Below, one piece after another: positions 34,188 through 42,470 of a stretch of 64,000 nucleotides of DNA. How positions within the stretch are numbered: position 1 is the first letter of the stretch; every line of letters begins with the position of its first letter. Both the position numbers and the translations under genes were made by a program. Source of the DNA: Polaribacter sp. MED152 (GTDB lineage Bacteria; Bacteroidota; Bacteroidia; Flavobacteriales; Flavobacteriaceae). Under the pieces are notes generated by a model, which was not told the origin of the DNA, did no database searches, and worked only from the letters and a program-made list of their open reading frames with translations. The stretch is from positions 1,436,501 to 1,500,500 of the forward strand of contig NC_020830.1 of NCBI RefSeq assembly GCF_000152945.2, given 5' to 3'.

Positions 34188-34874
34188 ATGCATTCTAACA
34201 AACAAAACTTGCAAGTACTTTTTGAAGACAATCATATTATTATTGTCAATAAAAGATCTGGAGATATTACTCAAGGTGATAAAACTGGAGACAAGCCTTT
34301 AAGTGATGTTGTTAAGGAATACATTAAAGAGAAATACAATAAGGCAGGTAATGTATTTTTAGGTGTTGTACACAGATTAGACAGGCCTACTTCTGGCGTT
34401 ATTATTTTTGCAAGAACATCTAAGGCTCTTGAGCGATTAAATAAAATGTTGCGTGATAAAGAAATACACAAAACGTATTGGGCAGTTGTAAAAAATCATC
34501 CTAAGAAAGAAAAAGCCACCTTAATAAATTACCTTAGAAAAAATCCTAAAAACAATAAATCTAGCGTTTTTCAAAAGGAAATAGAGGGCTCTAAAAAAGC
34601 AATTTTGCATTATTCTACTCTTAAAAAACTAGATAATTACTCACTTTTAGAAATAGATTTAGAGACAGGCAGACATCATCAAATTAGAGCACAATTATCT
34701 AATATTGGCTTCCCTATTAAAGGTGATTTAAAGTACGGTTTTAATAGAAGTAATAAAGATGGCAGTATTCATTTACATGCAAGAAAAATAGAATTCATAC
34801 ATCCTGTTGCTAAAGAAAAAATTACAGTTATTGCACCAACACCTAATGAAGTAATTTGGAACGCGTGCAAGTAA
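34188..34874 (+). CDS. RluA-family RNA pseudouridine synthase
   Basis: A 228-residue single-domain pseudouridine synthase that isomerises uridine in rRNA or tRNA. The catalytic motif is HRLDRPTSGVI with the nucleophilic Asp; GRHHQIRAQL is the second signature. There is no N-terminal S4 domain, so it resembles the short RluA/TruC-like type rather than RluC or RluD. The target uridine cannot be told from sequence. It lies 17 bases after engB. Confidence 0.92.
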   Translation: MHSNKQNLQVLFEDNHIIIVNKRSGDITQGDKTGDKPLSDVVKEYIKEKYNKAGNVFLGVVHRLDRPTSGVIIFARTSKALERLNKMLRDKEIHKTYWAVVKNHPKKEKATLINYLRKNPKNNKSSVFQKEIEGSKKAILHYSTLKKLDNYSLLEIDLETGRHHQIRAQLSNIGFPIKGDLKYGFNRSNKDGSIHLHARKIEFIHPVAKEKITVIAPTPNEVIWNACK

Positions 34875-34882
34875 TTGCTATA

Positions 34883-34903
34883 TTTAGAAAATAAATTTCT
34901 AAA
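34883..34903. repeat. Perfect inverted repeat at the start of the AlkB-like gene
   Basis: TTTAGAAA (34883-34890) and TTTCTAAA (34896-34903) flank ATAAA; the last A is the first base of the ATG. A near -7 box TATATTTA (34879-34886) overlaps the left arm. The half-sites TTTAGA/TCTAAA are the same as in the palindrome of the feoAB promoter but with wider spacing. Confidence 0.45.
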
Positions 34904-35937
34904 TGAAAGCCCTAAAATACTTTACTATTTTAATTCTACCTTTAGTAGTCTTTATTTCTTTTACAAACAAAGGTTGGTTAACGTATTTACCAGCACTTGT
35001 TTTCTTTGGCTTGGTTCCTTTACTAGAATTTTTTATTAGACCAAATACTTACAATTTTACCAAAGAAGAAGAAAAAATTGAAAAAGAGAACAAACTTTAC
35101 ACTTACCTATTGTATGCGACTTTACCAATACAAATTGGGTATTTATTATTCTTTTTTTATGCTATTCAAGAACCAAATCTTACCAACTCAGAAATATTTG
35201 GCCGAATTTTTGGAATGGGAATTATGTGTGGAGTAATTGGCATTAATGTTGGGCATGAACTAGGTCATAGAAATGAAAGAGTTGGAGAGTTTATTGGAGA
35301 AATTTTATTGCTTACCTCATTAAACACTCACTTTTTACCTTATCATAATGGTGGTCATCATTATAATGTAGCAACACCAAAAGATGCTGCCACTGCTAGA
35401 AAAAATGAAATTTTATTTTTTTTCTGGATTCGCTCTCATTTTACAAGTTATTTTCAAGCTTGGCAATTAGAAAATAAAAGAATGAAAAGTTTAAATAGAT
35501 CTTGGTTTCATCATCAGAACAGAATGGTTGTCTATACATTTTGCAACATAATTCTTTTAGCACTTATCTATTTTATTTTTGGCCTCTTTGTGCTATTTGC
35601 ATTTATAGCTGCAGCTGTAGTTGGTATTCTTTTGTTAGAAACTGTAAATTACATAGAGCATTATGGCTTATTACGTAAAAAGAATACTCATGGCAGATAT
35701 GAGCGTGTGAAAAGAAATCATTCTTGGAACAGCAACCATCAAGTGGGTCAAGTATTACTTTTTAATCTATCCAGACATTCAGACCATCATTATAATGGCT
35801 CTAAGCATTACCAATTGTTAAAATCATTACCAGAAAGTCCGCAAATGCCAACAGGTTATCCAGGTATGATGTTACTTTCATTTTTACCTCCAGTTTGGTT
35901 TTGGGTAATGAATAAAAAATTAAACAAGTTATCATAA
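34903..35937 (+). CDS. AlkB-like alkane 1-monooxygenase / membrane di-iron hydroxylase
   Basis: A 344-residue polytopic membrane protein. Histidine clusters match the AlkB/XylM group: GHELGHR, HNGGHH, the NYIEHYGLLR signature, and a C-terminal NHQVG ... RHSDHHYNG set. AlkB hydroxylates terminal carbons of alkanes with O2 using electrons from rubredoxin. Hydrophobic segments at about 5-20, 28-45, 68-85, 105-120 and 205-235 fit the fold. No rubredoxin gene is adjacent; a nitroreductase-family flavoprotein starts 7 bases downstream. Whether the substrate is an alkane, a fatty acid or another lipid is open. Confidence 0.85.
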   Translation: MKALKYFTILILPLVVFISFTNKGWLTYLPALVFFGLVPLLEFFIRPNTYNFTKEEEKIEKENKLYTYLLYATLPIQIGYLLFFFYAIQEPNLTNSEIFGRIFGMGIMCGVIGINVGHELGHRNERVGEFIGEILLLTSLNTHFLPYHNGGHHYNVATPKDAATARKNEILFFFWIRSHFTSYFQAWQLENKRMKSLNRSWFHHQNRMVVYTFCNIILLALIYFIFGLFVLFAFIAAAVVGILLLETVNYIEHYGLLRKKNTHGRYERVKRNHSWNSNHQVGQVLLFNLSRHSDHHYNGSKHYQLLKSLPESPQMPTGYPGMMLLSFLPPVWFWVMNKKLNKLS

Positions 35938-35944
35938 ACACTTT

Positions 35945-36682
35945 ATGAATCAAGAAAAAACAGTGTCTGAAGCTATAAGCTACAGAAGATCAGTACGAAT
36001 TTATGATGCTAATAAACCCATACAAACTGCAATTGTAAAGAAATGTTTAGAGCAAGCTGCTTTAGCACCTAACAGTAGTAATATGCAACTGTGGGAATTT
36101 TACCACATTACTTCTAAAGATATTATCGCTAAAATTGCTCCCTTTTGTTTTAATCAAAATGCAGCAAAAACGGCACAGCAATTAGTCATTTTTGTTACGC
36201 GAAAAGACTTATGGAAAGAAAGATCAAAAGCCAATTTAAAGTTTATTGATAAAAATTTTGGAGCAAATAATCCAAAAGAAAAACAAACAAGTAGAGAAAA
36301 AACAGCTAGAAATTACTATGGTAAAATAATCCCTTTTGCCTATGCAGATTTTCTAGGAATTTTAGGATTTCTAAAGTTTATTATGGTTACTATAATTGGT
36401 TTTTTTAAGCCTATTTATAGACAAGTTCGAAAAAGCGATATGAGAATTGTAGCTCATAAAACTTGTGGATTAGCTGCAGAAAACTTTATGATTTCTATGG
36501 CTGCAGAAGGTTATGATACTTGCCCTATGGAAGGGTCAGACACTTTACGAGTTAAAAATTTATTAGGTTTACCTTCTGGAGCTGAAATTAACATGATTGT
36601 ATCATGTGGAATTAGAGATCCAAAAGGGGTTTATGGAGAGCGATTTAGAATTCCTTTTGAAGAAATTTACAAAGAAGTTTAG
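35945..36682 (+). CDS. Nitroreductase-family flavoprotein
   Basis: A 245-residue FMN-dependent oxidoreductase. The N-terminal RRSVRIYDANKP binds the FMN phosphate, followed by LAPNSSNMQLWEFY; the C-terminal half has the AAENFMISMAAEGYDTCPMEG helix-turn (cited by ENFMISMAAEGYDTCPMEG) that stacks on the flavin. An insertion around 110-150 contains a hydrophobic stretch (FADFLGILGFLKFIMVTIIGFF region), longer than in the minimal nitroreductases. Substrate unknown. It is coupled to the AlkB-like gene by a 7-base gap and converges with the acylase gene 8 bases away with only a weak hairpin between. Confidence 0.85.
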   Translation: MNQEKTVSEAISYRRSVRIYDANKPIQTAIVKKCLEQAALAPNSSNMQLWEFYHITSKDIIAKIAPFCFNQNAAKTAQQLVIFVTRKDLWKERSKANLKFIDKNFGANNPKEKQTSREKTARNYYGKIIPFAYADFLGILGFLKFIMVTIIGFFKPIYRQVRKSDMRIVAHKTCGLAAENFMISMAAEGYDTCPMEGSDTLRVKNLLGLPSGAEINMIVSCGIRDPKGVYGERFRIPFEEIYKEV

Positions 36683-36690
36683 CAAGTAAA

Positions 36691-39072
36691 TTACTGCTTT
36701 GGTTTTAATATCAAAACATTTTTGCTTTTCTTTATTTCTTCTTCATTCAAACTCATTTTTACAAACTCACCATCTACAAATTTCTGAGCTTGATCTTTAT
36801 AATGATCACTAAACACATTACCTGATTGACCTGTTGGTAAAATTGCAGAACTGTTCTCTATATCAGAAAAGTCAATAACTCTTCTTGTTGATGGGCCAGC
36901 AGTAATTTTGTAAACTCCTGTGCTATCTAATTGAAAAATTTGATTGTTAATTACTTCATTACCTCCAATAGTTTCAAAAGGCCCAACATTAAAGATTGAC
37001 CTTAAAACACCTCCAGCTTTACCAATGGCATGTTCATGTTCTAAAGAAATGACTCTTTTCCACATCCAATTATCTACATTTTCTCCTAGCTGATTTTCTA
37101 AGAACGAGTATGCACTTAAAAACGAATTGGTAATAATTTCGTTTCTAGTTTCTGTGTTGTTTTTAGTCGTTACATTATCCCACCAAATAGATTCTTCTCT
37201 ATTAATTTGAATTGGCAAGGCCTGATCTTGTAATTGAGAATTAATAAATAAAGTAAAACTATCTCCTAATTCATCTTTGTAAGTAGCCGCTAAAACCTCA
37301 TATAAAAATCGATTGTAAATGGTTGGTGCTATTGCTGTTTTTTGATAATCTCCATTCCAACTTTCCAAAATGGAAAGCGCTTTTTTTTGTGATGCAGATA
37401 ATTCTTCTCTATTTACGTTTTGTAATAAATCTTTAGCAATATCAGAAACAGTTGCAGATTGCACATCATATATCATTTGCTCAACATCCTGCTTTGTAAA
37501 ATCGTTTTTTTGATTTAATAACGTTGTTATTCTTTTTGCTCTGTCTTGAGGCTGATAATACCCTGGATACAATTTACCTCTCACTGAATCTGGCTGATTA
37601 TTTGCAGAATATACATAGTTCCAAGAAGGATTTATAGCCTGAGGGTTTTCATCAAATGGCAAAAATTCGGTGATCTCATCATTACCAGAAGCACCATCTA
37701 AATACAATTTAGAAGATAAACTATCTCTAAGTTGATATAATTTTGCAGAAGCAAACCATGCTATATTTCCTGTGGCATCTCCATACATTACGTTTAAACC
37801 AGGAGCATGAATTTTTGAAACAGCAGTTCTAAAACTATTTAAAGAGTTTGCATGAGACATTTCGTAAGAAACATCTAATTGCTCATTGTCTAATTGAGTA
37901 TATAACCAATGCATAGCAATTGGTCTATCATCGTTCATATGAGATATTATGCCATTCATAATTGGCCCATGTTTAGAAACTTTTACACTAAAAGTGGTAT
38001 CAGCCTCATCTTTAATTTTTATTGTTTTAGAACGTAATGCATAAGATTTGTAACCATTTGATGTTTTGTATTGATTCTCATCATCAACTTTATTCTCTTC
38101 TATATAAAAGTTTAAATCATCATTAGCCAACATAGTTAAACCATAGGCATATTCTCTATTATGCCCTAAAAGTGGAAATGGCATTAATGCTATGTTAAAA
38201 CCATAAATTTCAAAATCTGGAGTTTTTATATGATTTTCGTACCAAACTGAAGGTTGCGAAAATCCTATATGAGGATCATTAGCAAACAAAACTTTACCAT
38301 TTTTAGTTTTTTCTGGTGCTATTACCCAAGAATTGCTACCTATAAAAGTAGAAACAGGTAATTTATCCATCAACTTACTTACAGCTGCAGAAAGTTCGCC
38401 TTTAATTTCATTGGTTTCATACTTGTTAATGGTAAGATCATTTAAATCGGTTGTCATTATTTCATTGAAATAAGCATCACCTAATTTCTCTTTAATTTCG
38501 GTTAAAAGCGGATCTGTTTTATGTGCAACTGCAAAACTAAAAGCCATATAACCAAACACATTATACACATCTTTTATGGTGTAATTTTCTTTTTCTACAC
38601 CTACTAAGGAAAACTCTAAAGGTGTTTTACCTTCATTAATAAATTGATTAATACCATTTAAATAAGCCTGAGTTAATCTATAAGGTTCACTGTTCTTATC
38701 TAAAGCTGCAATAGATTTTTCAGCAGCCTCTTCTATACCTAAACCAGCAAAAAACACATCAGTCTTCAGTAAATCTTTTCCAAAAATTTCAGACAATCTA
38801 CCAGCAGCAATTCTTCTTATAAGCTCCATTTGCCACAATCTGTCTTGTGCATGCACATAGCCTAAAGCTGTGTAAGCATCTTGCTGATTTTGAGCCTCAA
38901 TATGTGGCACACCAACTTCATCAAAATAAACTGTTACTTCATCTGATAAATTTTCTAATTCTAATTCTCCTGAATAATCTGGATAATAAGTTCTAGAATA
39001 CAACCATGCACCAACTGCAATTAGCACAATTAATAGAAGAATAATTTTTAGGCTCTTTTTAATAAAATTCAT
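36691..39072 (-). CDS. Penicillin acylase-family N-terminal nucleophile hydrolase
   Basis: A 793-residue exported enzyme made as a precursor. An N-terminal membrane segment (about 8-25) acts as signal or anchor. The alpha-chain region is followed by the autoprocessing site in FIGSNSWVIAP, where Ser246 becomes the N-terminal nucleophile of the beta chain; NDPHIGFSQPSVWYE and the HGPI segment are further family hallmarks. Members hydrolyse amide bonds such as those of penicillins or acyl-homoserine lactones; this one's substrate is unknown. It has its own promoter, divergent from the aminotransferase gene. Confidence 0.92.
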   Translation of the reverse strand: MNFIKKSLKIILLLIVLIAVGAWLYSRTYYPDYSGELELENLSDEVTVYFDEVGVPHIEAQNQQDAYTALGYVHAQDRLWQMELIRRIAAGRLSEIFGKDLLKTDVFFAGLGIEEAAEKSIAALDKNSEPYRLTQAYLNGINQFINEGKTPLEFSLVGVEKENYTIKDVYNVFGYMAFSFAVAHKTDPLLTEIKEKLGDAYFNEIMTTDLNDLTINKYETNEIKGELSAAVSKLMDKLPVSTFIGSNSWVIAPEKTKNGKVLFANDPHIGFSQPSVWYENHIKTPDFEIYGFNIALMPFPLLGHNREYAYGLTMLANDDLNFYIEENKVDDENQYKTSNGYKSYALRSKTIKIKDEADTTFSVKVSKHGPIMNGIISHMNDDRPIAMHWLYTQLDNEQLDVSYEMSHANSLNSFRTAVSKIHAPGLNVMYGDATGNIAWFASAKLYQLRDSLSSKLYLDGASGNDEITEFLPFDENPQAINPSWNYVYSANNQPDSVRGKLYPGYYQPQDRAKRITTLLNQKNDFTKQDVEQMIYDVQSATVSDIAKDLLQNVNREELSASQKKALSILESWNGDYQKTAIAPTIYNRFLYEVLAATYKDELGDSFTLFINSQLQDQALPIQINREESIWWDNVTTKNNTETRNEIITNSFLSAYSFLENQLGENVDNWMWKRVISLEHEHAIGKAGGVLRSIFNVGPFETIGGNEVINNQIFQLDSTGVYKITAGPSTRRVIDFSDIENSSAILPTGQSGNVFSDHYKDQAQKFVDGEFVKMSLNEEEIKKSKNVLILKPKQ

Positions 39073-39092
39073 TTGAAAATTTTTGATGTAGC

Positions 39093-39100
39093 CAAAGATA
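39093..39100 (-). promoter_or_regulatory. Promoter -7 box of acylase gene
   Basis: TATCTTTG on the minus strand, an exact consensus -7, 20 bases before the start codon. It lies back-to-back with the divergent box at 39115-39122, so the two promoters overlap. Confidence 0.6.
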
Positions 39101-39114
39101 AAATAATTATGTTG

Positions 39115-39122
39115 TATTTTTG
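39115..39122 (+). promoter_or_regulatory. Promoter -7 box of aminotransferase-galE operon
   Basis: TATTTTTG matches TAnnTTTG; the start codon is at 39146. Only 14 bases separate it from the minus-strand box of the acylase gene, so polymerase binding at one should exclude the other. Confidence 0.55.
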
Positions 39123-39145
39123 ATACACTAACAATTTGATGATTT

Positions 39146-40309
39146 ATGAATAAAATTCAAATGGTTGATTTGCAAAAGCAATATCAACAAATAAAAGATG
39201 CTGTAGACAACTCTATTCAAGATGTTTTAAACTCATCTTCATATATAAATGGCCCATTAGTTAAAGAATTTCAAAAAGATTTAGAAGCCTACTTAAATGT
39301 AAAACATGTAATTCCTTGTGCAAACGGAACAGATGCTTTGCAAATAGCGATGATGGGTTTAGGTTTAGAGCAAGGTGATGAAGTAATTACTGTAGATTTT
39401 ACATTTGCAGCCACTGTAGAAGTTATTGCACTTTTAAAGTTAACTCCTGTTTTGGTAGATGTTGACAAAGAAACATTTAATATTGATATTGAAGCGTTAA
39501 AAAAAGCTATTACACCAAAAACAAAGGCGATTGTACCTGTACATTTATTTGGACAAGTTGCAAATATGGATGCTATTTTAGAAATCGCTAAAGAGCATAA
39601 TCTTTTTGTTATTGAAGATAATGCGCAAGCAATTGGTGCTAATTATACGTTTAAAGATGGCTCGCAGCAAAAAGCAGGAACTATTGGAGATGTAGGTACA
39701 ACATCATTTTTTCCATCTAAAAACTTAGGTTGTTATGGAGATGGAGGTGCAATTTTCACCAATAATGATGATTTAGCGCATACCATTCGTGGAATTGTAA
39801 ATCATGGAATGTATGAACGTTATTATCATGATGTTGTTGGTGTAAATTCAAGATTAGACTCAATACAAGCTGGAGTTTTAAAAGCAAAACTTCCTCATTT
39901 AGATACCTATTGTAATGCTAGAAGAAATGCAGCTCGTTTTTACAATAAAGCTTTTGCAAATCATTCAGCAATAATTACACCTACTGCACAATCAAACAAA
40001 ACAGCTAATTGTGGACAAATTTGTGATGTTTGTGATTGCCACGTTTTTCATCAATATACTTTGCAAATTACAAATGGACAAAGAGATGCTTTGCACAAAC
40101 ATTTATTGAGCAAAGAAATACCAAATGCTATTTATTATCCTGTTGCTTTACATGCTCAAAAAGCATATAAAGACGACAGATATAATGAAGAAGATTTTCC
40201 TGTAACCAATGATTTGATAAAAACAGTAATTTCATTACCTATGCACACAGAGCTAGAGGAAGATCAATTACAATTTATAACAAACACAATTTTAGATTTT
40301 TTAAACTAA
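39146..40309 (+). CDS. DegT/DnrJ/EryC1-family sugar aminotransferase with Cys-rich insertion
   Basis: A 387-residue PLP enzyme that aminates nucleotide-linked keto sugars for surface polysaccharide synthesis. The PLP lysine is Lys192 in FFPSKNLGCYGDGG; EDNAQAIGA and NSRLDSIQAG are family motifs. Unusual is a Cys cluster just before the conserved HVFHQYT strand: Cys289, Cys293, Cys296, Cys298 followed by His299 (pattern C-x3-C-x2-C-x-C-H), which could bind a metal or an iron-sulfur cluster. It heads a small operon with a membrane protein and galE. The sugar substrate is unknown. Confidence 0.9.
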   Translation: MNKIQMVDLQKQYQQIKDAVDNSIQDVLNSSSYINGPLVKEFQKDLEAYLNVKHVIPCANGTDALQIAMMGLGLEQGDEVITVDFTFAATVEVIALLKLTPVLVDVDKETFNIDIEALKKAITPKTKAIVPVHLFGQVANMDAILEIAKEHNLFVIEDNAQAIGANYTFKDGSQQKAGTIGDVGTTSFFPSKNLGCYGDGGAIFTNNDDLAHTIRGIVNHGMYERYYHDVVGVNSRLDSIQAGVLKAKLPHLDTYCNARRNAARFYNKAFANHSAIITPTAQSNKTANCGQICDVCDCHVFHQYTLQITNGQRDALHKHLLSKEIPNAIYYPVALHAQKAYKDDRYNEEDFPVTNDLIKTVISLPMHTELEEDQLQFITNTILDFLN

Positions 40310-40318
40310 ATTCAAAAG

Positions 40319-40651
40319 ATGTCAAAATATAAAGACCAACTTGAATATAGCAAGAAGTCTTTAAATAAAATTTATTACATAAATATTCCAATAAGTATTA
40401 TTGTAGGGATTTTATATTCTATTTATTCACCTTATTTACCAGGAAGAAAAGGAAGACCTCCAATGATAGAGAGAATGGAATACTCAGATGCTGTTTTACA
40501 GTCTGCTTTTATATTTTTCTCAATACTTTTAATAAGCTTCTATTTGATAATTTCTAGGAAAAGGAATAAGATAAATGAATTAGATAGAAAATTTAAAAAT
40601 GACATTAAGAATATAAAAGAATACAAATCCGTTTCAAACTTTAAAAACTAA
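40319..40651 (+). CDS. Hypothetical two-segment membrane protein
   Basis: I do not recognise this 110-residue protein. It has two hydrophobic segments (about 19-40, IYYINIPISIIVGILYSIY, and about 61-79, SAFIFFSILLISFYLIISR) separated by a positively charged loop with PGRKGRPP, and a strongly charged C-terminal helix. The gene sits 9 bases after the sugar aminotransferase and 7 bases before galE, so it is expressed with them. A role in cell-surface sugar metabolism is only guilt by association. Confidence 0.65.
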   Translation: MSKYKDQLEYSKKSLNKIYYINIPISIIVGILYSIYSPYLPGRKGRPPMIERMEYSDAVLQSAFIFFSILLISFYLIISRKRNKINELDRKFKNDIKNIKEYKSVSNFKN

Positions 40652-40658
40652 TTAACCA

Positions 40659-41672
40659 ATGAAAAAAATTTTAGTAACAGGAGGTCTTGGCTTTATAGGT
40701 TCTCATACAGTAGTTGAACTACAAAACGAAGGTTTTGAGGTTGTAATTATTGATGATTTATCGAACACAACCTTATCAGTTTTAGATAGCATTACAGATA
40801 TTACAGGTGTAAAACCTACCTTTCACAAGGCAGATGTTCGTATTAAAAGTGATATTAAAGCTGTTTTTGATGCTCATGATATTGATGGAGTAATTCATTT
40901 TGCTGCCTTTAAAGCAGTTGGTGAAAGTATTGCAAAACCATTAGATTATTACGAAAACAACTTAAGCTCTTTAATTTATATGTTGCAAGAACTTAAAGAT
41001 CGTAAATTAGATAATTTTATATTCTCTTCTTCCGCAACTGTTTATGGTGAGCCAAATCATTTGCCAATTACAGAAAATGCACCTGTTAAAAAAGCTGAAT
41101 CTGTTTATGGTAATACCAAAAAAATTGGTGAAGAAATTATCAGAGATTCAAGCAAAGCTTATGGAATAAATGCAATTGCTCTACGTTATTTTAATCCTAT
41201 AGGTGCACATGAATCTGCTAAAATTGGTGAATTACCTTTAGGTGTACCTCAGAATTTGATTCCTTTTGTTACTCAAACTGCTGCTGGTATTCGTGAACAG
41301 TTATCTGTTTTTGGAGATGATTATCCTACAGAAGATGGTACTGCCATTCGTGATTATATTCATGTTGTAGATTTAGCAAAAGCACATATTGCAGCTTTAA
41401 AAAGATTAATTAGTAAAAATAATAAAGAGTCTTTTGAGTTTTTTAATATTGGCACAGGTAAAGGTACTTCTGTATTAGAAGTAATCAATACTTTCGAAAA
41501 GGTAAACGACTTAAAATTAAATTACAAAATTGTAGGTAGAAGAGATGGAGATGTAATGTCTTGTTACGCAGATACTACAATTGCAAACAAAGAACTAAAC
41601 TGGAAAACAGAAATTGGGCTTGATGAAGCTTTGCGCTCTGCTTGGAAATGGCAGCAAAAACAATCTGTTTAA
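40659..41672 (+). CDS. galE: UDP-glucose 4-epimerase GalE
   Basis: A 337-residue extended short-chain dehydrogenase that interconverts UDP-glucose and UDP-galactose with bound NAD. The NAD motif is TGGLGFIGSH, the catalytic Ser lies in SSSATVYG, and the Y-x3-K pair is in VYGNTKK. AIRDYIHVVDLAKAH and the NIGTGKG loop are standard. It ends the polysaccharide-related operon and is followed by a bidirectional terminator. An NDP-sugar epimerase with a broader substrate (such as UDP-GlcNAc) is possible. Confidence 0.94.
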   Translation: MKKILVTGGLGFIGSHTVVELQNEGFEVVIIDDLSNTTLSVLDSITDITGVKPTFHKADVRIKSDIKAVFDAHDIDGVIHFAAFKAVGESIAKPLDYYENNLSSLIYMLQELKDRKLDNFIFSSSATVYGEPNHLPITENAPVKKAESVYGNTKKIGEEIIRDSSKAYGINAIALRYFNPIGAHESAKIGELPLGVPQNLIPFVTQTAAGIREQLSVFGDDYPTEDGTAIRDYIHVVDLAKAHIAALKRLISKNNKESFEFFNIGTGKGTSVLEVINTFEKVNDLKLNYKIVGRRDGDVMSCYADTTIANKELNWKTEIGLDEALRSAWKWQQKQSV

Positions 41673-41680
41673 AAAGCATA

Positions 41681-41724
41681 AAAAAACCTCAAAAGCAATA
41701 ATTACTTTTGAGGTTTATTTTTAA
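41681..41724. terminator. Bidirectional Rho-independent terminator
   Basis: AAACCTCAAAAG (41684-41695) pairs perfectly with CTTTTGAGGTTT (41705-41716) around a 9-base loop, with A/T-rich flanks. It serves galE (plus) and the DUF2911 gene (minus). Confidence 0.9.
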
Positions 41725-41736
41725 AATAAGATTTTA

Positions 41737-42279
41737 TTATCCTTTTACAGGAACAGAAACTCTTGTTTTTCCCCAACCTAAATGCATCACAGCATTATCA
41801 TCTTCGCCATTAAAAACAATAGAAAAAGCTTCTAGACTTTTTTTACCTTGAGAAACTTGTGCTTCTACTCTAACAACATCTTCTTTCTGATCGTAGAAAT
41901 AAGAACCCCATACATTCTTTTGATTACTTAAAATAACAGTCCAATCTCCATCTGTTGGTATTGTAAATAAAGTATAAGTTCCTGCTTTTACCTTTTTATC
42001 TCCAAAAACAACATCTTTATAAAAAGTAATTTCTGCTGCTTCGTTTGCTCCAGTTCTCCAAACTTTTCCTTGAGGAGCTAATTTATCTAAAGATCTACCT
42101 TTTAACTGAGGTCTACTGTAAATCACTTTTACTAATTTGTCTGCTTCTCTCCAGTTAGAAGGATAGGATGCTGCATCCATAGGACTTACATCCATCTTTG
42201 GAAAATCTTGTGCAGTAACTTCTGTAGATGAAATTAAGGCGATTGTAAAAATTGCGATTGATAAAATTGCTTTTTTCAT
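41737..42279 (-). CDS. DUF2911-domain exported protein
   Basis: A 180-residue protein with a signal peptide (AILSIAIFTIALISSTEVTAQ region, cleavage after about 23). The mature part has the typical DUF2911 features: a PMDAASYP start, VIYSRPQLKGR, GKVWRTGANEAAEITF, a GTYTLFTIP strand and a WTVILSN strand. The family is common in Bacteroidota and is of unknown function, probably periplasmic or outer-membrane-associated. It has its own promoter box (42317-42324) and lies downstream of the feo operon. Confidence 0.85.
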   Translation of the reverse strand: MKKAILSIAIFTIALISSTEVTAQDFPKMDVSPMDAASYPSNWREADKLVKVIYSRPQLKGRSLDKLAPQGKVWRTGANEAAEITFYKDVVFGDKKVKAGTYTLFTIPTDGDWTVILSNQKNVWGSYFYDQKEDVVRVEAQVSQGKKSLEAFSIVFNGEDDNAVMHLGWGKTRVSVPVKG

Positions 42280-42316
42280 GTTTCTATATTTTAATTATTG
42301 TTTTACTTCTGTCAAT

Positions 42317-42324
42317 CAAAGTTA
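42317..42324 (-). promoter_or_regulatory. Promoter -7 box of DUF2911 gene
   Basis: TAACTTTG on the minus strand fits TAnnTTTG, 38 bases before the start codon. Confidence 0.5.
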
Positions 42325-42353
42325 AGAATCCTTGCAAAAAAAACTTACGTTTT

Positions 42354-42470
42354 TTAATGGCAATTGCAGTCTGAACTGCATCCTTTAGATTGTTTTGTTG
42401 GTAATATGTATTTTTTCACTAAAAATAATAGTGCAAAAGCCAGTAAAATGTATACTATAATTTCTTGCAT
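42354..42470 (-). CDS. FeoB-associated Cys-rich membrane peptide
   Basis: A 38-residue protein. The true start is the ATG at 42470-42468, overlapping the feoB stop codon as TAATG; a longer reading from 42554 lies inside feoB and is not credible. It has one membrane segment (about 3-20, EIIVYILLAFALLFLVKK) and a C-terminal Cys-rich tail GCSSDCNCH. This matches the small FeoB-associated Cys-rich peptides (FeoC-like position) found after feoB in Bacteroidota and Firmicutes, thought to support iron transport, perhaps by binding iron. It is the third gene of the feo operon. Confidence 0.8.
   Translation of the reverse strand: MQEIIVYILLAFALLFLVKKYILPTKQSKGCSSDCNCH

Noticed and set aside
36681..36700. 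Imperfect hairpin between nitroreductase and acylase stop codons
   Set aside because: AGCAAGTAA/TTACTGCT has a bulge, few pairs and no T-tract of useful length; not called a terminator.
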